Shown: positions 1 through 8,842 of the stretch, piece after piece | Layout of the letters: every line of letters starts with the position of its first letter | Numbering within the stretch: position 1 is the stretch's first letter | Assembly: GCF_013003915.1 (NCBI RefSeq) | Contig: NZ_JABAIV010000001.1 | Location: forward strand, 62,001-126,000 | Direction: 5' to 3' | Source: Telluria aromaticivorans | GTDB taxonomy: Bacteria; Pseudomonadota; Gammaproteobacteria; Burkholderiales; Burkholderiaceae_D | DNA length: 64,000 nt | Made by a program: the position numbers and the translations under genes | The notes under the pieces: model-generated | What the model was told of the DNA's origin: nothing | What the model saw: the letters and a program-made list of their open reading frames with translations, nothing else | Database searches by the model: none

Positions 1-1025
1 AGGCTGGGGGTGAGGATCGGCAGGAAGGCGGCCTCACGCATGCGACGCGCGAAACCACTGCCCGCGCTGCGGTCGTAGGCCCGGGCGCCCAGCGCCTGGA
101 GCTCAAGCTGCACCGCCGATGTCGCAAGCCCGACCATGTTGAGGCGCAGGTCGAACAGCGCCGTAGGATTCGCCTCTAGCCAGCCCCCGTCCAGCGCCAC
201 TGACAGGGTGCGCCAGAATTCTTCCGCAGTATCCTCGAGCGCACCAATTTCGAAAGCGAGAACCGACTGGCCGGGGGTGTGCCGACGTGCGGCCACCAGG
301 CTGGCCCGCGCAAGACCGAGCCCGAGTCCGCACTGGATTGCCAGCATCATCGGGCGCAATGCGGGTAAAAAGACTTTCGCGTGCGGATGTAACAGCCAAT
401 GCTCCGTCAACGGGACATTCTCGAAGCGCAACGATGCGGTATTGGTTGCGCGCAATCCCAGCAAGTCCTGGTCGTCTCCCCGCCACACGCCTGCGGCATC
501 GTTTGGTACGGCGAAGATCGCCGGGCTCCCGCTGGCGGGATTAATGGCGGCGATTGCCGCCACGAACCCACCCCTGCAAAGGTTCGTTGCCCATGGAACG
601 GTCCCGTTCAGAACGCTGCCTTCGGCAGTCGACGTGCACTGCGCATGAAGCTGGTCGAGCCCGCTCAATGAGCGAATCGCATTCGACAACCCCGGGGCGC
701 CGGCTGTGGCCCCATTCAACAGCGACGGCAACAGCTTCCGGACTAGGTCATGGTTCGGGCTGCGCAGCAGGCATTCGATCGTTGCGCGCTGGGCCCAGAA
801 CACGAATCCGGCTGCCAGCGAATGTTCGGCGAGCGCCGCTGCAAGCGCAACGGCAGTGCTGGCCGCGCCGCCTGCTCCACCCTGCGCGACGGGGACCGCA
901 GCCCCGAACACCCCGCTTGCCGCGAGCGTCGCGAGTAACTGGTCCGCTTGGGTATGGTCGCTGTCGAGTGCATCCGCTTGTGAGTCCAGCCAAGCGGCCA
1001 GCGTATCGTCGACTTGGTTCAGCAT
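1..1025 (-). CDS. Acyl-CoA dehydrogenase-like flavoprotein, C-terminal end cut by the window edge
   Basis: The complementary strand is open from an ATG at 1023-1025 to the window edge, giving about 341 codons without a stop. The N-terminal part is an Ala/Gly-rich helical region with GGAGGAAST near residues 50-58, as in acyl-CoA dehydrogenase N-terminal domains. The middle contains a beta-domain stretch (VPWATN, LGLRATNTASLRFENVPL), and the last part is helical and ends in FLPILTPS, resembling the end of several short acyl-CoA dehydrogenases. Such enzymes use FAD to oxidise acyl-CoA or, in the DszC/SfnC branch, act as FMNH2-dependent monooxygenases; the branch cannot be decided here. The next gene on the same strand is DUF2970, 34 bp upstream of the start. 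Confidence 0.8.
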   Translation of the reverse strand, partial: MLNQVDDTLAAWLDSQADALDSDHTQADQLLATLAASGVFGAAVPVAQGGAGGAASTAVALAAALAEHSLAAGFVFWAQRATIECLLRSPNHDLVRKLLPSLLNGATAGAPGLSNAIRSLSGLDQLHAQCTSTAEGSVLNGTVPWATNLCRGGFVAAIAAINPASGSPAIFAVPNDAAGVWRGDDQDLLGLRATNTASLRFENVPLTEHWLLHPHAKVFLPALRPMMLAIQCGLGLGLARASLVAARRHTPGQSVLAFEIGALEDTAEEFWRTLSVALDGGWLEANPTALFDLRLNMVGLATSAVQLELQALGARAYDRSAGSGFARRMREAAFLPILTPS

Positions 1026-1059
1026 AGTGATCCGGACAAGGTCCGAGCCTCCGCGTGGC

Positions 1060-1254
1060 TCATGAGATCGCAATCTGCACGGCGAACATCAGGATGCCGA
1101 TAAAGATTGCGAGTCCGATGAAGGCTGCGAGCAAGACGTACAAGGGATTGAACGCCCCTTCGGCATCGACGTCGAAGTCCTTCTTGCGCCGCAGGCCGAC
1201 GAAGCCCCAGCCAATCGCTTTCAGAGTTGCGGGAAAAGACCGTTTATTCTTCAC
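1060..1254 (-). CDS. DUF2970 small membrane protein
   Basis: A 64-residue protein starting at GTG 1254, with AAGGAG about seven bases upstream. The N-terminal half is basic and contains LKAIGWGFVGLRRKKD, the conserved part of the DUF2970 family. The second half is a single transmembrane helix (about residues 38-62) running to the C-terminus. DUF2970 proteins are short inner-membrane proteins of unknown function, often found near cytochrome oxidase assembly genes. Here the upstream neighbour on the same strand is a frameshifted small membrane gene, so any operon context is damaged. Confidence 0.75.
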   Translation of the reverse strand: MKNKRSFPATLKAIGWGFVGLRRKKDFDVDAEGAFNPLYVLLAAFIGLAIFIGILMFAVQIAIS

Positions 1255-1307
1255 TTTAATGCTCCTTGCCTATCGGGGCGCCACTCGAATCCAGCGGTAA
1301 TTTGCCA

Positions 1308-1551
1308 TCATGGTAAGGTCAAGTCCAAACCGAGCTTCCTTGCAAGGACGAAGGTGACGAGCACCAGGCCCAGCAGCGTAGGCACGAAGACTGCGTCCAC
1401 CTTGCCAGCCGCGATGAGCACCGCGCGCTTCTCCTGCTCTTCGCCTTGATTTTCTGCCTTGATCGTAATGCCACTTGATGGCGAAGAACATGCCGATTCC
1501 TAACGCGACAACCTTGAACGTACCAGCGACTATAGGGAACCAATCGATCAT
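1308..1551 (-). pseudogene. Frameshifted small membrane protein
   Basis: From ATG 1551 the frame reads MIDWFPIVAGTFKVVALGIG and a plausible transmembrane helix up to AIKWHYD. It then loses sense, while the neighbouring frame continues with KAENQGEEQEKRAVLIAAGK and a second hydrophobic helix ending LARKLGLDLTLP and a TGA at 1308-1310. The total length (244 bp) is one base more than a multiple of three, which fits a single-base insertion near 1455-1460. Joined, the product would be a two-helix protein of about 80 residues. I do not recognise a named family. A sequencing error is the alternative to true inactivation. Confidence 0.55.
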
Positions 1552-1737
1552 TTTGCGGATTTCCAGGCGATTACTTGACACTATTCATTGAGCAGAGTAC
1601 TGCCTCAAAACGCTGCTTCCGCCGCTTCATTTTTTGTTGAAAGCATCGGAAATTGCAGCGGAATGCTATGCAAGTTTAGTCTTGCTTTACGTTCTGACGC
1701 ATTCTACTTAAAAGCAATTTCCATACATCGAGACAAA

Positions 1738-2980
1738 ATGTCCCAGTTGAAATCCATGCAAGATAATCATGATTTGCCAATCTGGTTGCCGCGGTTGTCG
1801 GTGCATGGGGGACCGCGTTTTCTGCAGATTGCGGATGCCCTGCAGGCCGCGCTTGCGGATGAATCACTGAATCCAGCGGCCGCCTGCCTACGCAGCGTCA
1901 GGTCGCTGCACGGCTCGATGTAGACTTAACGACCGTTATCCGTGCCTATGACGAAGCGCGGCGCCGCCATTTGCTGGAAGGACGCGGGCCCGCGGTACCT
2001 AGGTCGCAGCTCCCAAGATCGAACTGGTGCCCGTTCTCGACTTGAGCATGAATATCCCACCCTCCCAGCCGGCGCCGCCTTCGACGACCTGCTCAAGCAG
2101 GGCTTGTCACAGGTCCTCCTGCGCGCGGACAACGAGCTCCTGATGTCTTATCACCTGGGCGGTAGAAGTGGGGCGGATCGATCGGCCGGCTTCCGCTGGA
2201 TCGAGCCGATGCTCGGACGGGTCGATCCGGCAAGCCTCATGGTATGCCCGGGAGCACAGGCAGCGCTCGCCGCATTGTTGCTGGCCTTGTCGTTTCCGGG
2301 CGACGCCGTTCTAGCCGAACCGATGGTGTACTTAGGATTACGCGCCTCGGCTGCACAGTTCGGGGAGGCCCTAGTGGCGGTGGAAACGGACCAACAAGGA
2401 ATGCTTCCCGACGCACTCGAGCGGACCGCACAGGCGAGTGGCGCTCGTCTGATCTAACTGAACCCAACCGTGCAGAACCCGATCGGAGTCACCATGCCGG
2501 CGGCGCGCCGCAGAGACATCGCGGCCGTCGCGGCAAGGCCGGGCATCCGGATCATCGAGGACGATCCGTATTGGCTGTTCCTGGATGCGGGCCCGCCGCC
2601 GGTAACACACTTTGCACCCCACCACGCCTATTGATGGCTCGGCAGCCAAGCTCCTCGATGGGGTTCGAAAGGAGGCGCAGGCACGCCATGGTCTGGCAAC
2701 GGACATATTAGTCGGCAGGCGGCATATCGACGGCAGGAGGCTGCATATCTGGCTGTCGCTGCCCACTTATTGGTCCCCCGCCGAACTTGCTCATGCAGCC
2801 ATTGCGGAGGGCCGGGCGGTGACACCTGCCGACAGTTTCAGTACCGTCTCCCCTCTGCCCAACGCCGTCCGCATCTCGCTCGGCAGCATAGCCGACCGTA
2901 GTCGTCTCGCATTAGGACTCGGACGGCTTTCGCAGTTGCTCGCACGACACCCCGTCCCTTCGCTGAAGCCCGTGGTTTGA
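1738..2980 (+). pseudogene. Degraded MocR-type (GntR/aminotransferase) regulator
   Basis: Fragments in all three forward frames line up end to end as a MocR/PdxR-like regulator. The start is MSQLKSMQDNHDLPIW and LSVHGGPRFLQIADALQAAL, followed in another frame by the winged helix (LPTQRQVAARLDVDLTTVIR). The aminotransferase-like fold follows (GAQAALAALLLALSFPGD; NPTVQNPIGVTMP; IIEDDPYW), and the C-terminus is in frame from about 2645 to TGA 2980 (ADSFSTVSPLPNAVRISLGS). Lesions seen are a frameshift near 1880, TAG in the intended frame at about 1998, a frameshift near 2065, TAA replacing a Tyr codon at 2455-2457, and a frame change near 2632. The segment between IIEDDPYW and the C-terminal part is too short, so the PLP-lysine region appears deleted. 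It cannot make a working regulator. Confidence 0.8.
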
Positions 2981-3211
2981 CTCAATGGCGGTGCGGGATC
3001 CTTGTTGACTGGCGAACTCGTCGCGCTGGCGAGCACCGCTGTCTACGTTGGCGCTTGCAGGCCACGACGGAAAACAATGATCTTGATTATTCACAGCAAG
3101 AAATTGAACCTTCGCGTTTCGCCCCTTTATCGTGCAATTCCACGGGGGTACAGTGAGTTCAACAGTAGCACTACCAGGGCGATCCAGCTCCGGTTCACAA
3201 GGGATGAGACG

Positions 3212-3961
3212 ATGAATATTCAACTCGAAGGCAAAGTAGCCCTGATCACTGGCGGGACCACGGGCATTGGACTGGCGTCGGCTAAGGACTTTACTGCGGA
3301 GGGCGCGACTGTCTTTATCACCGGGCGCCGGCAGGCGGAGCTCGACGCAGCTGTAGCGGAAATCGGCGGCAATGCTGTCGGCATCCGCGGCGATGTGGCG
3401 AGCATGGATGAACTGGACCGCATCTACTCCGTAATCAAGGACCAGGCCGGTCACCTCGACATCCTGTTTGCGAACGCTGGCGGCGGCGGCATGATGCCTC
3501 TGGCAAGCGTTACCGAAGAACACTTCGACAGCATTTTTAATGCAAACGTCAAAGGCCTGCTGTTCACGGTACAGAAAGCCCTGCCGCTGCTGAAAGATGG
3601 CTCGTCGATCATCCTCACCTCTTCAACGACTTCGGTTATGGGCACCGAAAACTTCAGCGTCTACAGTGCGAGCAAGGCAGCCGTACGCAATTTCGCGCGC
3701 AGCTGGCTGCTCGACCTAAAACCACGCAACATCCGCGTCAACGTCATCAGCCCGGGGATGATCCATACCCCAGGTCTCGCGGGCCTGGCCCCGCCTGAAC
3801 ATCAGGAAGGGCTGCTCGCGCAGCTTGCAGCGCAGGTGCCGATGGGACGCCTCGGCAAGCCAAGTGAGCTTGCCAAAGCGGCAACCTTCCTCGCTTCAGA
3901 TAGCAGCAGCTTCATTAACGGTATCGAGCTGTTCGTCGACGGCGGAACGGCCCAGGTTTAG
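3212..3961 (+). CDS. Short-chain dehydrogenase/reductase
   Basis: A 249-residue classical SDR. ATG 3212 is chosen over the longer upstream frame because AGGGATGAG lies just before it and the family start (MNIQLEGKVALITGG) follows. The NAD(P) motif TGGTTGIG is near residues 13-20, the NAG motif (FANAGGGG) near 88, the catalytic Ser in ILTSSTTS, and the active-site YSASK near 152-156. The C-terminus ends with the usual NG..LFVDGG pattern. The N-terminal sequence TGRR after the second strand suggests NADPH preference. It lies after a dead MocR regulator and before an exporter; the substrate is unknown. Confidence 0.9.
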   Translation: MNIQLEGKVALITGGTTGIGLASAKDFTAEGATVFITGRRQAELDAAVAEIGGNAVGIRGDVASMDELDRIYSVIKDQAGHLDILFANAGGGGMMPLASVTEEHFDSIFNANVKGLLFTVQKALPLLKDGSSIILTSSTTSVMGTENFSVYSASKAAVRNFARSWLLDLKPRNIRVNVISPGMIHTPGLAGLAPPEHQEGLLAQLAAQVPMGRLGKPSELAKAATFLASDSSSFINGIELFVDGGTAQV

Positions 3962-4336
3962 GGCCATCAATGCAGGCGGGCGCAAGCCCGGGTCTGCGTA
4001 CATCGTTGCATTGTCCGGCTGGGCCGGCATCGCGCCTGGCGAGTCGCGGAGGCTCGCCAGGCTGGCCCTTGCGTAAATCGTCGTGCTTCCAGCACGTGGT
4101 CCATCCGAAGGGCCGCTAGCCCGGACACGGATGGTGTATACCAAAAACAGATCCGGCTATGAGTTCTCTTTTTACCTGGCACACACCCAGCGGAATTTTC
4201 ACCACCGCACCCGCCTGGCTGCTGCAAAAAATGATCACGCACCGGACCGGGTCGACACCTGAAAAGCAAGGCGCCGGCTTCATGGCGGCCGATCCTCGGC
4301 TTGGCATGGCCGTGCTGCTGGCATAGGGGTCGCGCC
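3962..4336. other. Intergenic stretch with one hairpin and a doubtful mini-ORF
   Basis: No clear gene is seen here. A perfect 8-bp inverted repeat (CTGGCGAG at 4036-4043, CTCGCCAG at 4053-4060) lies 75 bp after the SDR stop and may be a terminator, although no T-tract follows. An open frame of 55 codons runs from ATG 4159 to TAG 4324-4326, but it has no convincing ribosome site and no recognisable family, so it is not called as a gene. Confidence 0.4.
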
Positions 4337-5569
4337 ATGCCCGGTCAACCAGAGACAACACCAGGGCCGATCGCCAGTCAGGCGAGCCGGCGCACCATCT
4401 TGCTGCTTCTGGGAGGACTGGCCCTGCTTGGGCCACTATCGGTTGATTTCTATCTGCCGGCCTTTTCTAGCATTGCACACTCCATGCAGGTCGGCCCGGC
4501 ACAGGTGCAGTACACGCTGACAGCCTACCTGTTCTCATATGCAGTCCTGAGCCTGTGGCATGGTGCGCTATCGGACACGTTCGGCCGGCGCAAGGTGGTC
4601 ATTGTTTCGCTGGTGCTGTTCGGGGTCGCCTCACTCGGCTGCGCACTGGCGCCGGATATCGGGGCTCTGTCCGTCTTTCGCATGCTGCAAGGCGTCGCGG
4701 CGGGTGCAGGAACGGTGATCGGGCGCGCCATCATTCGCGACCTGTACGAAGGTGCACCGGCGGCCCGCATGCTTTCGATGGTCAGCATGATATTCGCGAT
4801 CTCTCCAGCCTTCGCACCCATCCTTGGCGGTTGGGTTGTCACTGCGTTCGAATGGAGGGCAATCTTCTACGCGCTGGCTCTCTATACGGTGACCTTGTTG
4901 TGGTTCTGTATGCGCTACCTGCCCGAGACACTGGCCCCGGGAGAACGCCAATCACTCGCGCCGGCTAAGCTGTTTCGTAACTATGCCAAGGTATTTCTAT
5001 CCGTGGGCTTCCAGCGCGGGGCCGGCGCTATCGCCGTCAACTTTGCAGGTCTGTTTCTGACCGTCGCGGCGGCGCCGCTTGTCTTGGGCGAACACCTGGG
5101 ATTGTCGGCGAACCAGTTTGGCTGGCACTTCGTGCCGATGGTTGGCGGGATTTTCCTGGGTTCCCTGGCAGCTGACCGGCTCGCTGGCAAGTTCGGCTTG
5201 CAGCGACAGATCGGTATCGGCTTTGCCGTGATGCTGGCCGGTGCAGGCGCCAACTTGCTGTATCACGCTGTCCTTCCTCCCGCCCTGCCCTGGTCGGTCG
5301 CGCCGATCTTCTTCTATGCATCCGGGATGTCGCTCGCCGCTCCAGGACTCACGCTGACGGTGCTCGACCTGTTTCCCGACGTGCGGGGGGTGGTCGCCTC
5401 AATGCAGAGCTTCTCGATGGTAATGCTTACCGCAATCGTTACCGCGGTCGCGGCGCCCGCGCTCCAGCACTCGATGTTCTACTTGGCGCTCGGCCAACTG
5501 GCGTTCGGTCTTGCGGGACTCGTGCTTTGGCTGCCAGGCTTGGCACGAAGGTCCCTCCCCCCGCCCTGA
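4337..5569 (+). CDS. Bcr/CflA-family MFS multidrug exporter
   Basis: A 410-residue inner-membrane transporter with about twelve hydrophobic segments. The first helix pair carries LLGPLSVDFYLPAF, the hallmark of Bcr/CflA drug/H+ antiporters. Loop 2-3 has GALSDTFGRRKV (the MFS motif G-x-L-[SA]-D-x-x-G-R-[RK]), and helix 4 contains FRMLQGVAAGAG. ATG 4337 is used; an upstream ATG at 4301 would add twelve residues without family support. It probably exports a toxic compound, and the SDR upstream and LysR downstream suggest a detoxification cassette. The substrate cannot be read from sequence. Confidence 0.88.
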   Translation: MPGQPETTPGPIASQASRRTILLLLGGLALLGPLSVDFYLPAFSSIAHSMQVGPAQVQYTLTAYLFSYAVLSLWHGALSDTFGRRKVVIVSLVLFGVASLGCALAPDIGALSVFRMLQGVAAGAGTVIGRAIIRDLYEGAPAARMLSMVSMIFAISPAFAPILGGWVVTAFEWRAIFYALALYTVTLLWFCMRYLPETLAPGERQSLAPAKLFRNYAKVFLSVGFQRGAGAIAVNFAGLFLTVAAAPLVLGEHLGLSANQFGWHFVPMVGGIFLGSLAADRLAGKFGLQRQIGIGFAVMLAGAGANLLYHAVLPPALPWSVAPIFFYASGMSLAAPGLTLTVLDLFPDVRGVVASMQSFSMVMLTAIVTAVAAPALQHSMFYLALGQLAFGLAGLVLWLPGLARRSLPPP

Positions 5570-5871
5570 AGCTCGCGCACCCCTGCCAGAGGCAGGCTTG
5601 GTGGGCGCTGTCGACATCGCGGTGCACTAGTCCAATGCCAATGCGCTAAGCGGCGACCGCCTCAGTAGGGCGAAGCCGTAATCTGAGCACGATCTGAGCA
5701 CTCCTGCACGAAGCCAGGCGTGTTGCCGTTCTTATTGTCGTTCACGGCCTGCTACCGCACCCCGTACGGCAACGATCCCAAGGGAGCCAGCGGAAACGCA
5801 GCCCTAGGCGACACGTCGAATAAATGGGACAATTTCCAGGCTTTCTTCGGCATGTGAATAATTGGAGCGCG
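5570..5871. other. Intergenic stretch before the LysR gene
   Basis: About 300 bp between the exporter and the LysR gene. No open frame with family features, no repeat and no RNA gene is visible. The last 50 bp presumably hold the LysR promoter. Confidence 0.4.
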
Positions 5872-6774
5872 ATGGATCAACTACTGGCGATACGTGCGTT
5901 TGCACGCGTTGTTGAGGCAGGAACCTTTACCAAGGCCGCAGACTCGATGAATATGCCGAACGCTACCCTTACCAAGCTGGTCCAGGGACTCGAGGCGCAT
6001 CTTGGCGTAAAACTCCTTCAAAGGACGACGCGGCGCGTATCGGTGACTCCCGAAGGGGCGGCCTATTACGAGAGGACTGGCCGCATGCTCAAGGAGCTCG
6101 AGGATATCGATGGCAGCATCGGTGCCGACCAAGGTCGCCCGCGGGGGCAGCTACGCATCGACATGGGGTCGTCGCTCGCAAACTTGATCATTATTCCTGC
6201 CCTGCCGGAGTTTCTCGAGCGGTATCCAGACATACGTATCGACCTTGGAGTGAGCGACCGGCTCGTCGATCTTGTCGGAGACAACGTTGACTGCGTTATT
6301 CGTGGTGGTACCTTGATTGAAATGTCCTTGATCGGACGCCAGATCGGCGCAGCCCGTTGGGTCACCTGCGCGACACCTGATTACCTGAAGCGGCATGGTG
6401 TGCCGCGCGAGCCCCTTGAACTGGAAACCGGTCACCTGATCGTCAGTTATCTATTGTCGCGAACGAATCGGGCCGTACCCATGCATTTCGTCCACGCGGG
6501 ACGCAAAGTTGAGATATCCGGGACCCGTGCGATTGGCGTCAATGAAGGCAATGCGCATCTCGCCGCGGGTCTGGCCGGGCTTGGCGTGATCCAGACATTC
6601 GCCTACACCGCCAAGGCCCATATCGCGTCTGGCGCGCTGGTGCCGATACTCGAAGATTGGCAGCCGGCTCCCTATCCGTTTTATGTCGTGTATCCACCAA
6701 ATCGCCACTTGAGCAACCGTCTCAGGGTGTTCATAGACTGGATTGCCGGGCGCTTTCCCGGTCTGACGGCCTAG
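5872..6774 (+). CDS. LysR-type transcriptional regulator (intact)
   Basis: A 300-residue regulator starting at ATG 5872 (TTGGAG upstream; the earlier ATG at 5824 is not supported). Residues 1-60 form the winged helix-turn-helix (AFARVVEAGTFTKAADSMNM, LGVKLLQRTTRRVSVT). From about residue 90 a periplasmic-binding-like effector domain begins (RGQLRIDMGSSLANLIIIPA) and ends WIAGRF. The family is the CrgA-like branch that often controls nearby oxidoreductases. It is the only intact LysR gene in the window, and it converges with the cupin gene. It is therefore a candidate regulator of the four promoters that share a LysR box, although that link is inference. Confidence 0.88.
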   Translation: MDQLLAIRAFARVVEAGTFTKAADSMNMPNATLTKLVQGLEAHLGVKLLQRTTRRVSVTPEGAAYYERTGRMLKELEDIDGSIGADQGRPRGQLRIDMGSSLANLIIIPALPEFLERYPDIRIDLGVSDRLVDLVGDNVDCVIRGGTLIEMSLIGRQIGAARWVTCATPDYLKRHGVPREPLELETGHLIVSYLLSRTNRAVPMHFVHAGRKVEISGTRAIGVNEGNAHLAAGLAGLGVIQTFAYTAKAHIASGALVPILEDWQPAPYPFYVVYPPNRHLSNRLRVFIDWIAGRFPGLTA

Positions 6775-6819
6775 AAGGCACGCACGCGTAAGCTTCAGGC
6801 ACAGGATCGCTGCACGTCG

Positions 6820-7567
6820 CTAGCGCTTGAAAACTTGATCGGTAAGCGGTCGGTTGAACCAGTGCCCCAGGTAAGCGAGCATGGCCTGCCGAACAGGGTT
6901 CGGCAAGCTGGTGATTACGTGCGCCAGGGGTTTCGGGTTCAGGGCCGTGGAAGGTGGCGATCCTCCTCCAGCATCCCACACCACACCATGGTCGGCGAAT
7001 ATGCCGATCATCGCGGCCTTGTCCGTCCCCATCAGGGAAACACGCGCTGCAATCGTGCGAAACGCCTGCTCCACGAAGCCAGGCCATAGCACGACACCGA
7101 CGACGCTCTCCCGTGTCCCCTGCTGTGCAATCCGATGTGCAACGCCTGGGGGTAGAACCAACGCTGTTCCCTCTTCGAGGCGAGCAAGAACGTGGGCTCC
7201 GCTGCGCATCTGCAATTGCCCCTGCAGCGCCACCACCAACTTGTGTTCGAACCGGTGCATCAAGGGAAGATTCAGTCCCTTCAAGGGCAAGAGAAAGCGC
7301 ATGCCGGTGGCGGCACCCGCGACGTTCTTCTCAGCCAGATCAATATGTACCGGGTAGCCATCGGTGAAAAGCTCCAGAACGTCGCTTGCAGATGAAGCGG
7401 GCTGCGCGATCGCGGCCTGGATTTTAGGCGCGCCCATATCAAAAGCGAGTTGGCCGTCGGCCACTCAGGCCCCGGTGGTGTCGGCGTCGGAAGCCAGGGT
7501 CGCGGCGACAGCAGTTGCGCTTGCGCAGTGCTTTGTTGTTTGGCAGTTGGTGAAGCATGCCGGCCAT
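6820..7567 (-). pseudogene. Cupin-fold protein with disrupted 5' end
   Basis: The 3' two-thirds (GTG 7464 to 6820) encodes about 214 residues with a cupin-like core (LMHRFEHKLVVALQGQLQM; GTALVLPPGVAHRI). A much better start lies upstream: ATG 7567 preceded by GGAGGAGAAG, opening MAGMLHQLPNNKALRK. That frame must shift by one base near 7520 to join ATAVAATLASDADTTGA, which meets a TGA at 7465-7467 just before the GTG. The full span (748 bp) is one base over a multiple of three. So the original gene carries one frameshift and one stop; a shortened cupin from GTG 7464 or a nearby ATG might still be made. A LysR-box promoter module lies 82 bp upstream. Confidence 0.6.
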
Positions 7568-7624
7568 GGTGCTTCTCCTCCATCAGCGTGGTCCGGATTG
7601 CCCGTCGCTGTCTACACCGGATCT

Positions 7625-7691
7625 ACTATAGAAAATTCGCCGGCCCCTAGAAACCACGCCCGGCGAAATTCACAATTTCGGTAAGCGCAAT
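7625..7691 (-). promoter_or_regulatory. LysR-box promoter module, copy 1 (cupin gene)
   Basis: On the complementary strand, bases 7691 to 7650 read ATTGCGC, four variable bases, CGAAATTGTGAATTTCGCC, seven variable bases, GTTTC. Nineteen bases further comes TATAGT (7630-7625), a good -10 hexamer. TT-N11-AA within the first 16 bases fits the LysR T-N11-A box, and its centre would lie near -64. The same layout recurs at 10502-10568, 14139-14205 and 18848-18914. Confidence 0.7.
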
Positions 7692-7758
7692 ACACCGCAG
7701 AGGCGGGACCAGAGCGCGCAGGCAGCCCGGCTGCTGCCGCGGCTGCTGTGTCAACCCG

Positions 7759-8490
7759 TTAATCCGCCGCCACGCCTGTTGCCCCGATTTCCGCCAACCA
7801 CTCCGTGAACACGCCCACCTTGGCCGACAGATGCCGATTGAGCGGGTACACCACATGCACAGGCACAGGGGGAATGACCCAGTCGTGCAGCACCCTGACC
7901 AGGCGTCCGCTCTTCAAATGTGCCCTGGCGGAAAAGTCAGTCAGCTGCGCACAACCCAGCCCGGCCAATGCGGCTTCGGTGTAGGCATTCATATCGCTTA
8001 CCGCGATGGCCGCAGTCATGGGAACGCGCAGCACCGTGCCGTCTTTGGTGAAGTCCCATTCGTAATACTTGCCGGTCTTGGACGAAATGAAGTTCACGCA
8101 TACGTGCCGTTCCAGGTCGGAGGGATGCTGGGGCGTTCCATATTGCGCCAGGTATTCAGGTGCCGCGCAGGTGGCGAAATGCACCGTGGCGATGCGACCT
8201 GCGGTGAGCGATGAGTCGGCCAGTTCGCCCCCTCGGATGGCGCAGTCGAACCCGTCCTCGATCAGATCCACCGGGCGGTCGCTGGACGAGAGGTCAAGCA
8301 TGATTTCGGGAAAACGCCTGAAAAACTGCGGCAGCGCCGGAATCAGAAAATTGGTTGCCAGCGCGGTCGGGGCCGACACCCGTAAGCGCCCGCGTGGGCT
8401 GCGTCGCGTGTGGGATAGCAGTTCCTCGGCTTCACGCAGGTCGGACAAGATGCGCAAGCAAAGTTCGTAGTAAGACGCCCGGTAATCCCC
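7759..8490 (-). pseudogene. LysR-type regulator lacking its DNA-binding domain
   Basis: The frame encodes about 240 residues of a LysR linker and effector domain (SPRGRLRVSAPTALATNFLI, SDRPVDLIEDGFDCAIRGG, VHVVYPLNRHLSAKVGVF). The helix-turn-helix that should precede it is absent: homology begins at about ASYYELCLRILSDL near 8480, and the DNA upstream is the leader of an IS3-type transposase gene. The insertion, or a deletion next to it, removed the first 80 or so residues. The remaining frame has an ATG near its start but cannot bind DNA as a LysR protein. It resembles the intact LysR at 5872 in domain layout. Confidence 0.75.
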
Positions 8491-8842
8491 CCGCAAAAAA
8501 ATGAGCGCGTTTAGAAGTAGAATTTTCTACTTAAGAACAGGAAGCTCTACATGAAGACGTCCCGCTTTACCGACAGCCAGATCATCGCCATCCTCAAGCA
8601 GGCCGAAGCCGGCAGCCCTGTACCGGAGCTGTGCCGCGAGCACGGCATCAGCAACGCCAGGTTCTACAAGTGGCGCGCCAAGTTCGGCGGCATGGATGCC
8701 TCGCTGATGGCACGCATGAAGGAGCTGGAGGAGGAAAATCGGCGCCTGAAGAAAATGTATGCCGAGGAGCGCCTCAAGGCCGAGATCGTCGCGGAGGCGC
8801 TTGCAAAAAAGTGGTAGCGCCATCTCAGCGGCGGGAGATGGG
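8485..8842 (+). mobile_element. IS3-family insertion sequence remnant
   Basis: The left part of an IS3-type element: an AT-rich leader with an 18-bp perfect palindrome (AAGTAGAA, TT, TTCTACTT at 8515-8532), the complete orfA, and the first few codons of orfB in the -1 frame (VVAPSQRREM). The element then stops, and LysR coding sequence of a different gene begins. The right end, orfB and the second terminal repeat are missing, and no target duplication can be seen. The exact borders are estimates. Confidence 0.7.
8551..8817 (+). CDS. IS3-family transposase OrfA
   Basis: An 88-residue protein beginning MKTSRFTDSQIIAILKQAE, the typical OrfA helix-turn-helix (VPELCREHGISNARFYKWRA), followed by a leucine-zipper-like coiled coil (LEEENRRLKKMYAEERLKAE). 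In IS3 elements OrfA binds the terminal repeats and is fused to OrfB by -1 frameshifting to make the active transposase. OrfB is missing apart from its first codons, so the element cannot transpose on its own. Confidence 0.9.
   Translation: MKTSRFTDSQIIAILKQAEAGSPVPELCREHGISNARFYKWRAKFGGMDASLMARMKELEEENRRLKKMYAEERLKAEIVAEALAKKW

Noticed and set aside
3090..3140. Possible fifth copy of the LysR-box module near the SDR gene
   Set aside because: It shares GAAATTGA and TTTCGCCC, but the spacing differs and no -10 hexamer lies at the fixed distance; it is probably chance.
4159..4326. 55-codon frame before the exporter gene
   Set aside because: No ribosome site, no family and unremarkable composition.
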